A stretch of 64,000 bases of DNA from Candidatus Pantoea deserta (GTDB lineage Bacteria; Pseudomonadota; Gammaproteobacteria; Enterobacterales; Enterobacteriaceae), in the NCBI RefSeq assembly GCF_003813865.1, contig NZ_RMVG01000002.1, positions 248,001 to 312,000 of the forward strand, read 5' to 3'. Under the pieces are notes generated by a model. That model was given only the letters and a program-made list of their open reading frames with translations. It had not been told where the DNA came from and searched no databases. Shown here in pieces: positions 1 to 9,824 of this stretch. The stretch's first letter is position 1; each line of letters starts with the position of its first letter. The position numbers and the translations under genes were made by a program.

Positions 1-1464
1 GGTCAGCAGCAGCCAGCGCGCGCAGTCGAGCCGCGCCAGCTCCATAGTATCGAGGCGCACTGCATTGCCGAGCACCGCTTTAATACCCTGCTCGCGCAGC
101 GCTTCCACGCGTGAGCGGGAGTTTTCCACCACCACAAAAGGCACGTCCGCCTCCAGTAGTTTCTGACCCAGCAGGCTGCCCACCCGACCGTAGCCAACGA
201 TCACCGCATGGTGGCAAATATCCACCGGGATCTGCTTCTCTTCCTCGGCGGCCTCTTCCTGCGCCTGTTCCTCGCGGCTTTCGCTTTTCGCCAGATAGCG
301 CTCCAGCAGGCTGAACAGGATGGGGTTGAGCATAATAGAGAGGATAGCCGCCGCCAGCACCAGGTTCCGTCCTTCGCTGGTGAGCAGGTTAAGCGAAATC
401 CCCAGTCCGGCCAGAATAAAAGCGAACTCGCCAATTTGCGCCAGACTCACAGAGATGGTCAGTGCGGTGCGGCGGGAATGTCCCAGCAGCGTAACCAGCA
501 GCCAGGCGGCGATGGATTTGCCCAGCACCACAATCACCAGCGCGCCAAGCACGGCCAGCGGCTGCTCAACCAGGATCATCGGATCGAACAGCATGCCCAC
601 CGAAACAAAGAACAGCACGGCAAAGGCGTCGCGCAGCGGCAGGGTGTCATGCGCGGCGCGATGGCTCAGCTCGGATTCATTCAGCACCATTCCGGCGAAG
701 AACGCGCCCAGGGCGAAAGAGACGTCGAAAAATTCCACGGCGCCAAAGGCGATGCCCAGCGCCAGCGCCAGCACCGACAGGGTAAACAGCTCGCGCGAGC
801 CGGTTGCGGCGCTTTTCGCCAGAATCCACGGCACGACGCGACGGCCCACCACCATCATCAGCACCATAAAGGCGGCCACCTTGCCAATGGTCAGCAGCAG
901 ATCCCACGCCAGCAGCTGCGGACTGGCATTGCCCTGTTCCAGCATACCGGCAATCGCGGGCAGCAATACCAGCGTCAGCACCATCACCAGATCTTCGACA
1001 ATCAGCCAGCCGATGGCGATCTGCCCGCGCTGGCTGTCAATCAGCTGACGCTCTTCCAGCGCCCGCAGCAGCACCACGGTGCTGGCCGTCGACAAACAGA
1101 GACCAAACACCAGGCCGGTCATCAGCGACCAGCCCAGCCAGGCAGAGAGCCCCATTCCCAGCAGCGTCGCAACGGCGATCTGCGCCACCGCGCCGGGAAT
1201 GGCGATGCTCTTTACCGACATCAGATCCTTGAGAGAGAAGTGCAGGCCGACGCCGAACATCAGCAAAATAACGCCCAGCTCCGCCAGCTCTGGCGCCAGA
1301 TTGGTATCCGCGACAAAACCGGGCGTAAAAGGACCGGCCAGCACGCCCGCCAGCAGATAGCCCACCAGCGGCGAGATGCGCAGGCGGTTTGCCAGCATGC
1401 CAAGGAGAAACGCCAGGACCAGTCCCCCGACGATAGTGGTAATCAACGGTGTGGTGTGATGCAT
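1..1464 (-). CDS. ybaL: YbaL, Kef-type cation:proton antiporter (3' end outside window)
   Basis: This reads as the first 488 codons of a CPA2/Kef-type monovalent cation:proton antiporter, open to the window edge. E. coli YbaL has about 558 residues, so roughly 70 C-terminal residues are missing. The N-terminal ~390 residues form a series of hydrophobic segments typical of the Na+/H+ exchanger domain. An acidic linker rich in Glu follows, and then the start of a TrkA-N/RCK nucleotide-binding domain with the glycine-rich VIVGYGRVGS motif. The ATG start begins MHHTTPLITTIVGG. The next gene upstream is ushA, as in E. coli, except that fsr, which separates them there, is absent. The identification rests on sequence and synteny; the ion transported cannot be read from the sequence. 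Confidence 0.93.
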   Translation of the reverse strand, partial: MHHTTPLITTIVGGLVLAFLLGMLANRLRISPLVGYLLAGVLAGPFTPGFVADTNLAPELAELGVILLMFGVGLHFSLKDLMSVKSIAIPGAVAQIAVATLLGMGLSAWLGWSLMTGLVFGLCLSTASTVVLLRALEERQLIDSQRGQIAIGWLIVEDLVMVLTLVLLPAIAGMLEQGNASPQLLAWDLLLTIGKVAAFMVLMMVVGRRVVPWILAKSAATGSRELFTLSVLALALGIAFGAVEFFDVSFALGAFFAGMVLNESELSHRAAHDTLPLRDAFAVLFFVSVGMLFDPMILVEQPLAVLGALVIVVLGKSIAAWLLVTLLGHSRRTALTISVSLAQIGEFAFILAGLGISLNLLTSEGRNLVLAAAILSIMLNPILFSLLERYLAKSESREEQAQEEAAEEEKQIPVDICHHAVIVGYGRVGSLLGQKLLEADVPFVVVENSRSRVEALREQGIKAVLGNAVRLDTMELARLDCARWLLLT

Positions 1465-1916
1465 GCCTGTCTCCTTGTGTGCAAATGTATCCGCCTGTAA
1501 CAAATGAGTTTAAAGCAATTATTGCCTTTTCGCTGTGCGATTTGACGGATAATAAGAAAAAAGTTTGGAAATGAGAAGAAAGCGCAGTCGAAGGTCTGTT
1601 TTTCCAGGTTTTCGCGAATCGGAGCCGTGAAAATGCCAGTCAGCACGTCAGGAATTAATAATATCATCTGAAAAAAAAAGCGCGCTGGCCGCGACTATCG
1701 AACCAGAATGTGCGCTAAATGCCGAAAAGCGCATTAAGGTGCGGCTTTATATCAGCTTTCCCTGCCTTATTATCATTTGGTTGCAGAGGTTAAAAATAAT
1801 CTCAGCAGAGGCGACCCTGCGTTTCATCTTGAGTTAAACCACGGAATATGCGACACAGTGGATCGGCATGCTATTACCACCCGGAACGGGCACTTCGTAC
1901 AATAAGGAGACTGGCT
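1465..1916. other. ybaL-ushA intergenic region
   Basis: About 450 bases separate the divergent ybaL and ushA starts. E. coli carries fsr here; no reading frame resembling an MFS transporter is present, so that gene is absent. The stretch is AT-richer than its surroundings and presumably holds both promoters. A short A-run near 1670-1680 has no accompanying stem. I cannot assign specific promoter boxes. Confidence 0.5.
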
Positions 1917-3671
1917 TTGCTGTTATCTCGATGGGCTGCAACCAGCCTGGCGCTGCTGGCGCTGGCACCCGCGCTTTCTCAGGCCGCCGCGCCAGATCGC
2001 ACTTACCGCTTTAGCATCCTCCACACCAACGACGAACACGGCCATTTCTGGTACAACGCGCAGGGCGAATATGGCCTGGCGGCCCAGAAAACCTTAATGG
2101 ATACATTACGTTATGATGTACAGGCCAAAGGCGGCGGGGCGCTGATCCTCTCGGCGGGCGACGTTAACACCGGCGTGCCGGAATCAGACGCGCTGGATGC
2201 CGAACCCGATATTCGCGGCATGAATCTGATCGGCTATGACGCGATGGCGCTCGGCAATCACGAATTTGATCGTCCGCTTGACGTGCTGCGCAAGCAGGAG
2301 AGCTGGGCGCGTTTTCCTTTTCTGGCGGCCAATATTTATCAGAAAAGCACCGGACAGCGTCTGTTTAAGCCCTGGGCGATATTCAATCGTATGGGCCTGA
2401 AAATCGCCGTGCTGGGACTGGCGACGCCCGATACCGCGAAGCTGGCGAATCCGGATCATCTGCGCGACATCGAGTTCCGCGATCCCGTCAGCGAGACGAA
2501 AAAAGCCGTCGCGGAGCTGCGCGCCGGTGAAAAACCAGACGTGATTGTGGTGCTGAGCCATCTTGGCTATGACGATAACGGCGAGCACGGCAGCGACGCG
2601 CCCGGCGACGTCACGCTGGCACGCAGCCTGCCGCCCGGCACCGTGGCGATGATTGTGGGCGGCCATTCGCATGATACGCTCTGCATGGAAAAAACGAATG
2701 TGCGGGTGAAGGCTTTTCAGCCGGGCGCCGCCTGCCAGCCGGACAAACAGAACGGCGTGTGGATTATGCAGGCCGGAAAATGGGGCGAATATGTCGGACG
2801 CGGCGATTTTACCTGGCGCAACGGCGAGGTCGCGCTTGAGTCCTACACGCTGGTGCCGGTTAATCTCAAACATCAGATTAAAAACGCCGACGGCAGCGAA
2901 ACCTGGCTCACCTGGCAGCAGGAGATCCCTAAAAACACCGCCATGATGAAGTTGTTAATGCCCTACCAGAAGCGCGCCGATGCGCGTCTCAGCGTCGAGG
3001 TGGGCAGCGCTGTGGGTCAGTTTAACGGCGAGCGCGAGCAGGTGCGTTTTACCCAGACCAACCTTGGTCAGCTGATTTTGCGCGCGCAGATGGCGCATAC
3101 CCAGGCCGATTTCGCCGTGATGAGCGGCGGCGGGATTCGCGCGTCACTGCCGACCGGTAAGCTGAGCTGGCGCGATCTGTTGCAGGTGCAGCCGTTTGGC
3201 AATCAGGTGGTGTCAGTGACGATGACCGGGGAGGAGGTGAAGAAATATCTTGATGTGGTCGCCAACATTGATGCGGACAAAGGCGGCTTTGCCCAGTTTG
3301 CCCACGTCAGCCTGGTGGCGGACGGCAGCGGAGTGAGCGAAGTGCGCATTAACGGGCAGCGGTTACAGGCTGATAAAACCTACCGCATGGCGACCAACAG
3401 CTTTAACGCGGCGGGAGGCGACGGCTATCCGCGTATTGATACCTATGCAGGCTATCAAAATACAGGGGACAGGGATGCCGAGGTGCTACGCGATTATGTC
3501 AAAGCGCACTCGCCGCTGAAGGCAGACGACTACGCGCCAACCGACACCCTTCACAGGCTAACGGAAGCGGAGAAAAAGGCGCGCGAGAAGTCGAACAAGC
3601 GCAGCTATCCGAAGATGATCCTGGCCTGGCTCTGGCCCTGGGGACATGAAACGGCGCAGAAAGCGCCGTAA
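1917..3671 (+). CDS. ushA: UshA, periplasmic UDP-sugar hydrolase / 5'-nucleotidase
   Basis: This is a secreted metallophosphoesterase that hydrolyses UDP-sugars and 5'-nucleotides in the periplasm for nucleoside salvage. Metal-binding motifs of the family are visible: HTNDEHGHFW near the mature N-terminus, GNHEFD, and GGHSHD. The C-terminal 5'-nucleotidase domain contains the VMSGGGIR and NSFNAAGGDGYPR motifs. I prefer the TTG at 1917, because AAGGAG lies at 1904-1909 and the resulting N-terminus (MLLSRWAATSLALLALAPAL, then an Ala-rich cleavage site) is a standard signal peptide. The in-frame ATG at 1848 has no ribosome-binding site and would add 23 residues. The protein has a charged C-terminal extension of about 45 residues (EAEKKAREK..., then WLWPWGHE) that E. 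coli UshA lacks. Confidence 0.93.
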   Translation: MLLSRWAATSLALLALAPALSQAAAPDRTYRFSILHTNDEHGHFWYNAQGEYGLAAQKTLMDTLRYDVQAKGGGALILSAGDVNTGVPESDALDAEPDIRGMNLIGYDAMALGNHEFDRPLDVLRKQESWARFPFLAANIYQKSTGQRLFKPWAIFNRMGLKIAVLGLATPDTAKLANPDHLRDIEFRDPVSETKKAVAELRAGEKPDVIVVLSHLGYDDNGEHGSDAPGDVTLARSLPPGTVAMIVGGHSHDTLCMEKTNVRVKAFQPGAACQPDKQNGVWIMQAGKWGEYVGRGDFTWRNGEVALESYTLVPVNLKHQIKNADGSETWLTWQQEIPKNTAMMKLLMPYQKRADARLSVEVGSAVGQFNGEREQVRFTQTNLGQLILRAQMAHTQADFAVMSGGGIRASLPTGKLSWRDLLQVQPFGNQVVSVTMTGEEVKKYLDVVANIDADKGGFAQFAHVSLVADGSGVSEVRINGQRLQADKTYRMATNSFNAAGGDGYPRIDTYAGYQNTGDRDAEVLRDYVKAHSPLKADDYAPTDTLHRLTEAEKKAREKSNKRSYPKMILAWLWPWGHETAQKAP

Positions 3672-3846
3672 AAGCCTGGAGAGAGGCGAACCCAGGGTTA
3701 TCTGTCGCCCGCAGCCGCGCGCAAGATTCTGTGCTGGCGCAGACGCGCGCTTTTTCGCCAGTCGCGCGCAGGCCGCTGTCCAGGTCCGCGTCGGCCGTTT
3801 TATCCCTGAGCGGACGCGTTGCCGTACCGGCTTAAGCGCGTAGCCG

Positions 3847-4281
3847 CTAAGCCTCACAGGATGCCGACCTGAACCAGCGCGGGCGCAGCTTGTCCCAGAT
3901 CCAGTTATAGGCCATGGTATAGGGCAGGAAAAACAGAAAAAACGCCACTTCCAGCAGAAACGCCTGCCACAGCGAAATACCCAGCATCCAGGCGGCAATC
4001 GGCAGGCCGATTAAAATAAATCCCCCTTCAAACAGCAGGGCGTGCATGGCGCGCAGCAGCAAACCTCGATGCACCTTGCCCGGCGGAAATACCCGGTCAA
4101 ATCCTGTGTTGTAAATCATATTCCACAGCATCGCCACGGTAGAGAGCATGATCGCCAGCGCGCCCATTTGAAACAGCGGTTTCTGCATCGCCCAGGCCGC
4201 CAGCGGCGAAACGGTCAGGATTGCCAGAGTTTCAAACCCCAGAGCATGTAAAAAACGTTCTTTTAGCGAACGGGTACGCAT
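3847..4281 (-). CDS. PACE-family (AceI-like) multidrug/biocide efflux protein
   Basis: The 144-residue membrane protein has four hydrophobic segments arranged as two bacterial transmembrane pair (BTP) units, the architecture of proteobacterial antimicrobial compound efflux proteins such as AceI. The conserved membrane Glu occurs in the first segment in the motif LGFETLAI. The chosen ATG has GGAGG six bases upstream; a TTG two codons earlier is less likely. A LysR-type regulator is transcribed divergently 79 bases away, the usual arrangement of aceI/aceR pairs. Known PACE substrates include chlorhexidine, acriflavine and short diamines; which of these applies here cannot be told. The pair sits between ushA and ybaK, where E. 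coli has neither gene. Confidence 0.85.
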   Translation of the reverse strand: MRTRSLKERFLHALGFETLAILTVSPLAAWAMQKPLFQMGALAIMLSTVAMLWNMIYNTGFDRVFPPGKVHRGLLLRAMHALLFEGGFILIGLPIAAWMLGISLWQAFLLEVAFFLFFLPYTMAYNWIWDKLRPRWFRSASCEA

Positions 4282-4359
4282 CGTCAACCTCCATCAGTGA
4301 GGCAGACATTCTGGCAGCTGAAAATGTTAAGATAAAATGATGACCTATCGATAAAAGCG

Positions 4360-5238
4360 ATGGATGAAATGCGTTACTCTCCCGAATCCTTAGAAGCCTT
4401 TGTGCAGACCGTCAGCAGCGGTTCTTTTTCCGCCGCGGCGCGCGCGCTGGGCAAGAGTCAGTCGACAATCAGCACGGCGATTGCCAGTCTGGAAGACGAT
4501 CTCGGCTTTATGCTGTTCGATCGCCGGGGTCGCCAGCCGATCCTGACCGATCAGGGCAGGCGCGCGCTGGCGCAGGTACAGCAGATCCTTGCAGCCAGCG
4601 AACGGCTGGATGCGCTGGCGATCAGGCTGTCGCAGGGGGTTGAACCGCGTCTCAGCTTCGCCGTCTCTGACTTCTGGCAGACGGAATACCACGAGCAACT
4701 GCTGAAACAGTTCGATGCGCAGTTTCCGGAGATCGAACTGGAATGCATGATCGCCGAAGATGCGGACGTGCTGGATCTGCTCCAGGCGGGACGCGTTCAT
4801 CTGGGCGTGGTGCGCGCCCAGCCACGCCTGCCGCCCGATATTGCGGTCGCGCGACTTCAGGTTAATGCGGAAATGGCGATCTACATCCATCGCGATCATC
4901 CCCTGGCTGAGCAGCCGGGATTAACGGAGAGCGCACTGGAGCAGGTACGTCAGCTGCGGCTCAATACCTGGGTAGAGCCGCACGCCGTGACGCCGCCGGG
5001 GCGCGTCTGGTCCGCGCCGACCTACTTGCTGCTGCTGGAGATGGCGGAGCAGGGGTTCGGCTGGTCTGTTCTGCCGCGCTGGCTGGTGAAGCAGTTTGGT
5101 CATGACGTGTTGCAGGAGCTGAGCCTGCCGGGCTGGCCGCAGCATATTGCGGTCGAAGCGGTCTGGTCACGCCGCACGCCGCCTGGGCCGGCCGGACGCT
5201 GGATGATCGATCAGCTGTGCGCTCAGCCGCGGCGTTAA
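4360..5238 (+). CDS. LysR-type regulator divergent to the PACE exporter
   Basis: The 292-residue protein begins with a LysR winged helix-turn-helix (residues ~5-65, motif [25 protein letters not shown]). A substrate-binding domain of the periplasmic-binding-protein type follows. Its placement back to back with the PACE efflux gene suggests it controls that gene in response to an exported compound, as AceR does in Acinetobacter; this is inference from arrangement. The 3' end overlaps the convergent ybaK stop by four bases. The start is ATG 4360 with only a weak upstream ribosome-binding site; ATG 4369 is an alternative. Confidence 0.88.
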   Translation: MDEMRYSPESLEAFVQTVSSGSFSAAARALGKSQSTISTAIASLEDDLGFMLFDRRGRQPILTDQGRRALAQVQQILAASERLDALAIRLSQGVEPRLSFAVSDFWQTEYHEQLLKQFDAQFPEIELECMIAEDADVLDLLQAGRVHLGVVRAQPRLPPDIAVARLQVNAEMAIYIHRDHPLAEQPGLTESALEQVRQLRLNTWVEPHAVTPPGRVWSAPTYLLLLEMAEQGFGWSVLPRWLVKQFGHDVLQELSLPGWPQHIAVEAVWSRRTPPGPAGRWMIDQLCAQPRR

Positions 5239-5714
5239 TCGCGGCGCGCGATGTCCGCCAGCGGCGCATCCAGCAGGCGCGCCAGATCCTGCGCCGCCAG
5301 TTCCAGATCGAGTCCGCGCTTGCCGCCGGAGATAAAGATGGTGGCGAAATCGGCCGCAGAGTGGTCGATTACCGTTGGCAAACGCTTTTTTTGCCCCAGC
5401 GGACTGATGCCGCCAATCAGATAGCCGGTCACGCGCTGCGCCAGCTGCGGATCGGCCATATCCGCTTTTTTCGCGCCTAAGGCTTTCGCGACTTTCTTCA
5501 GGTCGAGCTGGCTGGAAACCGGCGTAACCGCCACCGCCAGCTGCTTTGCGTCGCCGTTCAGCGCCACCAGTAAGGTCTTGTACACCTGGCGCGCATCAAG
5601 GTTGAGTTTTCTTACCGCTTCGTCGCCAAAGTTGGTCTCATGGCTGTCATGCTCATAGGGATGGAGCGTAAAGGCGACGCGTTGTTTTTCCAGCAATTTT
5701 ACCGCAGGCGTCAT
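5235..5714 (-). CDS. ybaK: YbaK, Cys-tRNA(Pro)/Cys-tRNA(Cys) deacylase
   Basis: The 159-residue protein matches E. coli YbaK along its length. It belongs to the prolyl-tRNA synthetase INS-domain superfamily and removes Cys that ProRS has wrongly attached to tRNA(Pro). The conserved Lys in VYKTLLV (about residue 46) and the [13 protein letters not shown] stretch near residue 100 are characteristic. The gene is monocistronic here. Its start region faces the ChiX small RNA gene, which is encoded on the opposite strand, as in E. coli. Confidence 0.95.
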   Translation of the reverse strand: MTPAVKLLEKQRVAFTLHPYEHDSHETNFGDEAVRKLNLDARQVYKTLLVALNGDAKQLAVAVTPVSSQLDLKKVAKALGAKKADMADPQLAQRVTGYLIGGISPLGQKKRLPTVIDHSAADFATIFISGGKRGLDLELAAQDLARLLDAPLADIARRD

Positions 5715-5802
5715 AAAATCCTTCTTATAGGAAAAATCTTATTCCTAAATTAAATAAATTAATGGTGGCGAAAGTTTGCGCTTTGCGCGAAAATGGCCCT
5801 GC

Positions 5803-5886
5803 GCCAGCCGAAAGGTTGAGCGATAACCAAAATCATAAACAAATTCCTCTTTGACGGGCCGGTAGCGATACCGGCCTTCTTTTTTT
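5803..5886 (+). ncRNA. chiX: ChiX (SroB/MicM) Hfq-dependent small RNA
   Basis: ChiX represses the chitoporin gene chiP and others by base-pairing. The core AAATTCCTCTTTGACGGGCC at 5841-5860, which contains the pairing region, matches the E. coli RNA. It is followed directly by a rho-independent terminator: GGCCGGTA and TACCGGCC around the loop GCGA, then TTC and seven T. Position is also conserved, between ybaK and ybaP. The 5' part differs from E. coli: a small stem CAGCC-GAAA-GGTTG at 5805-5818 seems to replace the E. coli 5' hairpin. The 5' end is set by assuming the E. coli length of about 84 nt and is approximate. Confidence 0.9.
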
Positions 5887-5889
5887 GCC

Positions 5890-6690
5890 TCAGCGCTGTA
5901 GCAGCATCAGCAAATTCTCTTCGCCGTACAGGTGTAGCGCGCCGACTGCCACCACATAGTGTCCTGACGGCAGCGCCCGCAGCCGATCGCGCCACAGAGC
6001 GTTGCGCTGTGAAATCAGCGTGTCGTTGAGCGCCGAACTAAAGGTCGAGGGCAGCGCGATATGCGGCTCGCGCGGCGGCGCGTCCAGCCACCAGCTCACC
6101 ATCAGCTGCAACAGACGCGCATTGGTATGCCAGTGTGTCAGCGTATCCTGCAATAACGCCATTCCGTCATCCGGCAGCGATTTCAGCAGGGCGATCTGCG
6201 TGTCTGCGCCCTCCAGTTCGATGATCGGCTTATTCAGCGTTTTCGCCGCCTGTAACAGCTGATAGTCGATACCGTAGTCGGGACGCAATCCGAGCCGCTG
6301 CGCCTGCTGCGCCTGGAGCATCAGCGCGATTTGCCACGCGGGCAGGGTATCGAACATCGACAGCGACAGATGGAGTTCATTGCATAAGGCTGTCAGGCGC
6401 GTCTGCTCGTCTGGCGTAAGGCGCACGCTGAGTGGCTCACGCTCCTCAGCGGTGTCAAACGGCGAGCCGCCCTGAGTAATATCCGCTTCGACAATCAGCG
6501 CATCCGCTTTCTGTAACTGCCTTAGCAGGCGCGCGGGCAGCGGCTGCATATCGCGCGTGCCCATGTGAATGCTGCCGACCAGATGCAGCAGCCGGCCGTC
6601 CAGCCGAATATCCTGCGCAGGCCAGCGATAGCTGGCGGGAAAAAGTCGGCTTACCAGCCCGTGCAAACTACGCCAAATGCTGCCACTCAT
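5890..6690 (-). CDS. ybaP: YbaP, TraB/GumN-family protein
   Basis: The 266-residue protein matches E. coli YbaP (264 residues). It carries the two TraB-family signature motifs: VGSIHMGT near residue 39, and VAVGALHLYGEENL close to the C-terminus. The family is related to Tiki-type metalloproteases, but the bacterial members have no established substrate. No obvious signal peptide is present, although the N-terminus is basic and hydrophobic. The stop codon lies just after the ChiX terminator on the other strand. ybaQ, the next gene in E. coli, is absent. Confidence 0.9.
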   Translation of the reverse strand: MSGSIWRSLHGLVSRLFPASYRWPAQDIRLDGRLLHLVGSIHMGTRDMQPLPARLLRQLQKADALIVEADITQGGSPFDTAEEREPLSVRLTPDEQTRLTALCNELHLSLSMFDTLPAWQIALMLQAQQAQRLGLRPDYGIDYQLLQAAKTLNKPIIELEGADTQIALLKSLPDDGMALLQDTLTHWHTNARLLQLMVSWWLDAPPREPHIALPSTFSSALNDTLISQRNALWRDRLRALPSGHYVVAVGALHLYGEENLLMLLQR

Positions 6691-6751
6691 TCCCCGTCCT
6701 TACTCAGTCAAAACGCCATGCTAGCGATTCCCGCCGCTGAAAAACAGCGCA

Positions 6752-9271
6752 TTAACGGCGATCGTCGCGCGTCGGGCGGTAGCGCAGCAGCCGGTTGGCG
6801 TTGCTGACCACGGTAATAGAGGAGAGCGCCATCGCGGCGCCCGCGACCACCGGGCTGAGCAGCGCGCCGGTCAGCGGGTAGAGCGCGCCCGCCGCCAGCG
6901 GAATGCCGAGACTGTTATAGATAAAGGCCCCCAGCAGGTTCTGCCGGATATTGCGCAGCGTTGCACTGGCGAGCGCCAGCGCGTCGGCGACGCTGTTCAG
7001 ATCGGCGCGCATCAGGGTAATGGGCGCGGTTTCTACCGCCACGTCGCTGCCGCCGCCCATGGCAATGCCCACGTCCGCCTGCGCCAGCGCCGGGGCGTCG
7101 TTAATGCCGTCGCCCACCATAGCGACGCGGCGGCCCTGCTGCTGTAGCCTGGCGACCGCCTGCGCTTTCGCTTCCGGCAGCACGCCGGCAATCACCTCGT
7201 CAATGCCTGCTTGCTGCGCAATGGCGCGAGCGGTCTCTTCACGGTCGCCGGTCAGCATCATCAGGCGATAGCCTGACTGACGCAGCCGGTGCAGCGCCGC
7301 TTGACTCTCTGGACGCAGCCCGTCGCGCAGCGCGATCAGACCCACAAGCTCGCCGTTCTGCGCCAGCAGCACCGGCGTGGCGCCCTGGCGCGACAGCCGC
7401 TCTATATCTGACTGTGCGTCGTGCAGCGCAATCTGGTTATCCTGCATCAGCGCCGCATTGCCCAGCAGCAGCGGCTTGCCGTCGAGTATGCCGCTGACGC
7501 CTTTGCCGCGTATTGTACGAAATTGCGCAATCTCATGATGATTCGCGGTCTCCGCCGCCGCGACAATGGCCTGCGCCAGCGGGTGGCTGGCGTTTTTTTC
7601 CAGCGCGGCGGCATGCTGCAATACCGATTCGCGCGACGCGCCATTCCAGCTCAGCACCTCATCCACCTGCGGCCTGCCTGTGGTCAGGGTGCCGGTTTTA
7701 TCAAATACCAGCGTATCGATGCGGCTGGCGCGCTGGAGCGCATCGGCATCGCGCACCAGCACCCCCAGTTCGGCGGCGCGTCCTACGCCTGCAATAATCG
7801 ACATCGGCGTGGCGAGACCCAGCGCGCAGGGGCAGGCGATAATCAGTACCGTGGTGGCAACCACCAGCGTGTAGGCAATCTGCGGCTGCGGGCCGAACAG
7901 ATACCAGATGGCGGCGCTGATCAGGGCGATCGCCACCACCACCGGCACGAACACCGCCGAGATGCGATCGGCGAGGCGGCCGACGTCGGGCTTGCTGCTT
8001 TGGGCCTGGCGCACCAGGTAAATAATACGCGCCAGCGCCGTCTGCTCGCCCGTGGCGCGCGCCACGAAGCGCACCGCGCCATCCTGAACCAGCGTCCCGG
8101 CGTAAACCTTATCGCCGGCGCGCTTGCTCTGCGGCACCGCTTCGCCGGTCAGCATCGCCTCGTCCAGCCAGGCTTCGCCGTCTTTGATCTCGCCGTCCAC
8201 CGGCACGCGATCGCCGGTTGTCAGGCGCAGCGTCATGCCGGGCCGCACCGCGCTGAGCGGCACCAGCATTTCCCCTTGCTCGTCGATCAGTCTCGCCTGC
8301 GCGGGCGTGAGATCGAGCAGGCGCTCAAGGGCTTTAGAGGAGCGCTGACGCGCGCGCTGCTCCAGCGCATGGCCAAGATTAATCAGGCCGATAATCATCA
8401 CGCTGGCTTCAAAATAGAGATGGCGCGCCTGCATCGGGAAAAAGTCTGGCCAGAGCGCGACGCTGAAAGAGTAGAGCCACGCGGCGGCCGTGCCGAGCGC
8501 GACCAGCGTATCCATAGTCGCGCTGCCGTTGCGCAGGCTGCGCCAGGCGCTGCGGAAGAAATGTCCGCCAGCGACGATCATCACCAGCAGCGTCACGCCG
8601 CCGATAACAAGCCACAGCGTACGGTTGTCGTCGCTGAGCATCATATTGTCGCCGAGCATGCCCCAGACCATCAGGGGCGCGCCCAGCGCCAGCGCCAGCG
8701 CGGCCTGCCAGCTAAAACGGCGCATCGCGCGGCGGGCGCTGCTCTGCTGTTTATCGCGCCGCTCCTGTTCATCCTGCACCGGCTGAGCCTGATAGCCCGC
8801 GGCTTCGACGGCCTCGACCAGCTGTGAGGCCGCGGCATCGCCCATGACCAGCGCGCTGCGCTCGCCGAGATTCACGCGCGCCTGGGTGACCCCCGGCACT
8901 TTTTCCAGCGCTTTCTCTACCCGGCTGACGCAGCTGGCGCAGCTCATACCCTCGATCAGCAGAAACTGCGCAGCGTCACTCTGTTGTGCCGGTTGGGTCT
9001 CCGCCACCGTTGTCAGCGCCTCCGGCGGCGGCTCTGAAGCTGTCAACGGCTCAGGCTTTGGGTGGCGGTCGCCGCTCAGGGTGGCGTGATAGCCTGCGGC
9101 TTCCACGGTGGCGATCAGCGCGGCGGCGTCGGCGCTGCCCGTCACCTGCGCCTCCTGCTGGGTGACGCTGGCCTGTTCGACATCGGCGCGCTGTTCAAGC
9201 GCTTCTTTAACACGTTTGACGCAGTGGCCGCAGGAAAGGCCTTCCAGCGCCAGCGAGATTGTCTGAGACAT
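6752..9271 (-). CDS. copA: CopA, Cu(I)-exporting P1B-type ATPase
   Basis: CopA pumps Cu(I) from the cytoplasm using ATP. The 839-residue protein has two N-terminal heavy-metal-binding domains with CxxC motifs (CGHC at 14-17, CASC at 111-114). The TGEAVP actuator motif follows at 375-380, then the CPC transport motif at 480-482, the phosphorylated Asp524 in DKTGTLT, and GDGIND at 720-725. All catalytic motifs are intact. The promoter carries a CueR operator and lies back to back with cueR. In E. coli, glsA and ybaT lie between copA and cueR; here the two are directly divergent. Confidence 0.97.
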   Translation of the reverse strand: MSQTISLALEGLSCGHCVKRVKEALEQRADVEQASVTQQEAQVTGSADAAALIATVEAAGYHATLSGDRHPKPEPLTASEPPPEALTTVAETQPAQQSDAAQFLLIEGMSCASCVSRVEKALEKVPGVTQARVNLGERSALVMGDAAASQLVEAVEAAGYQAQPVQDEQERRDKQQSSARRAMRRFSWQAALALALGAPLMVWGMLGDNMMLSDDNRTLWLVIGGVTLLVMIVAGGHFFRSAWRSLRNGSATMDTLVALGTAAAWLYSFSVALWPDFFPMQARHLYFEASVMIIGLINLGHALEQRARQRSSKALERLLDLTPAQARLIDEQGEMLVPLSAVRPGMTLRLTTGDRVPVDGEIKDGEAWLDEAMLTGEAVPQSKRAGDKVYAGTLVQDGAVRFVARATGEQTALARIIYLVRQAQSSKPDVGRLADRISAVFVPVVVAIALISAAIWYLFGPQPQIAYTLVVATTVLIIACPCALGLATPMSIIAGVGRAAELGVLVRDADALQRASRIDTLVFDKTGTLTTGRPQVDEVLSWNGASRESVLQHAAALEKNASHPLAQAIVAAAETANHHEIAQFRTIRGKGVSGILDGKPLLLGNAALMQDNQIALHDAQSDIERLSRQGATPVLLAQNGELVGLIALRDGLRPESQAALHRLRQSGYRLMMLTGDREETARAIAQQAGIDEVIAGVLPEAKAQAVARLQQQGRRVAMVGDGINDAPALAQADVGIAMGGGSDVAVETAPITLMRADLNSVADALALASATLRNIRQNLLGAFIYNSLGIPLAAGALYPLTGALLSPVVAGAAMALSSITVVSNANRLLRYRPTRDDRR

Positions 9272-9327
9272 AATGCACTCCTGTCAGGTCGCAGTTAACA
9301 ATGTGAGCTTTTTATCAGCTGTTCTAC

Positions 9328-9358
9328 AGGCTAAACCTTCCATCAAGGGGAAGGTCAA
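9328..9358 (-). promoter_or_regulatory. copA promoter with CueR operator
   Basis: On the reverse strand the -35 box TTGACC (9353-9358) and the -10 box TAGCCT (9328-9333) are 19 bases apart, the long spacer typical of MerR-family promoters. The spacer holds a dyad with arms ACCTTCC and GGAAGGT at 9335-9355, which matches the CueR site of E. coli copA. Copper-bound CueR is known to underwind such promoters. Confidence 0.88.
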
Positions 9359-9407
9359 ACTATTTTAACAGGCGATAGCGGTGATGGGGTTACAGGGGGA
9401 GAACGCA

Positions 9408-9824
9408 GTGAATATTAGCGACGTCGCGAAAAAGACCGGGCTGACCAGCAAGGCGATCCGTTTTTATGAAGAGAAAGGGGTGGTAACGCCGCCGCTGCGC
9501 AGCGATAACGGCTACCGTCGCTACAGCGCTCATCATCTGGAGGAGCTTAATCTGCTGCGTCAAGCGCGTCAGGTTGGATTTACGCTCGACGAATGTCGCG
9601 AACTGGTCACGCTGTTTAACGATCCGGCGCGTCACAGCGCCGACGTAAAGGCGCGCACCTTACAAAAAGCGGCGGAAATCGCCGCTCATATCGAAGAGCT
9701 ACAGGCGATGCGCATTCGCCTGCTGGCGCTGGCCGAGGCCTGTCCGGGCGACGACAGCGCCGAGTGCCCGATCATCAATAACCTGGCGGGCTGCTGCGCT
9801 CACGGAAAAGGCGCGTCGGACTAA
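9408..9824 (+). CDS. cueR: CueR, Cu(I)-responsive MerR-family activator
   Basis: CueR senses cytoplasmic Cu(I) and activates copA and other copper genes. The MerR helix-turn-helix ([22 protein letters not shown]) is followed by the dimerisation helix and the metal-binding loop with Cys in [11 protein letters not shown]; the extra CC near the C-terminus also matches E. coli. The GTG at 9408 is chosen because it aligns with the E. coli start and has AGGGGGA seven bases upstream; starts at 9381/9384 would add nine unmatched residues. The 3' end overlaps the convergent ybbJ stop by four bases. Confidence 0.95.
   Translation: MNISDVAKKTGLTSKAIRFYEEKGVVTPPLRSDNGYRRYSAHHLEELNLLRQARQVGFTLDECRELVTLFNDPARHSADVKARTLQKAAEIAAHIEELQAMRIRLLALAEACPGDDSAECPIINNLAGCCAHGKGASD

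Noticed and set aside
208..1500. A 430-codon open frame on the forward strand rich in His, Gln and Arg
   Set aside because: It is antisense to ybaL, has the composition of a shadow frame in GC-rich DNA and shows no family motif.
1660..1685. A-rich run as a possible terminator for a reverse-strand transcript
   Set aside because: There is no stem next to it, and it lies upstream of, not behind, the genes.
7421..8827. A 468-codon open frame antisense to copA
   Set aside because: CopA on the other strand has all catalytic motifs; the antisense frame is Arg/His/Gln-rich with no recognisable domain.
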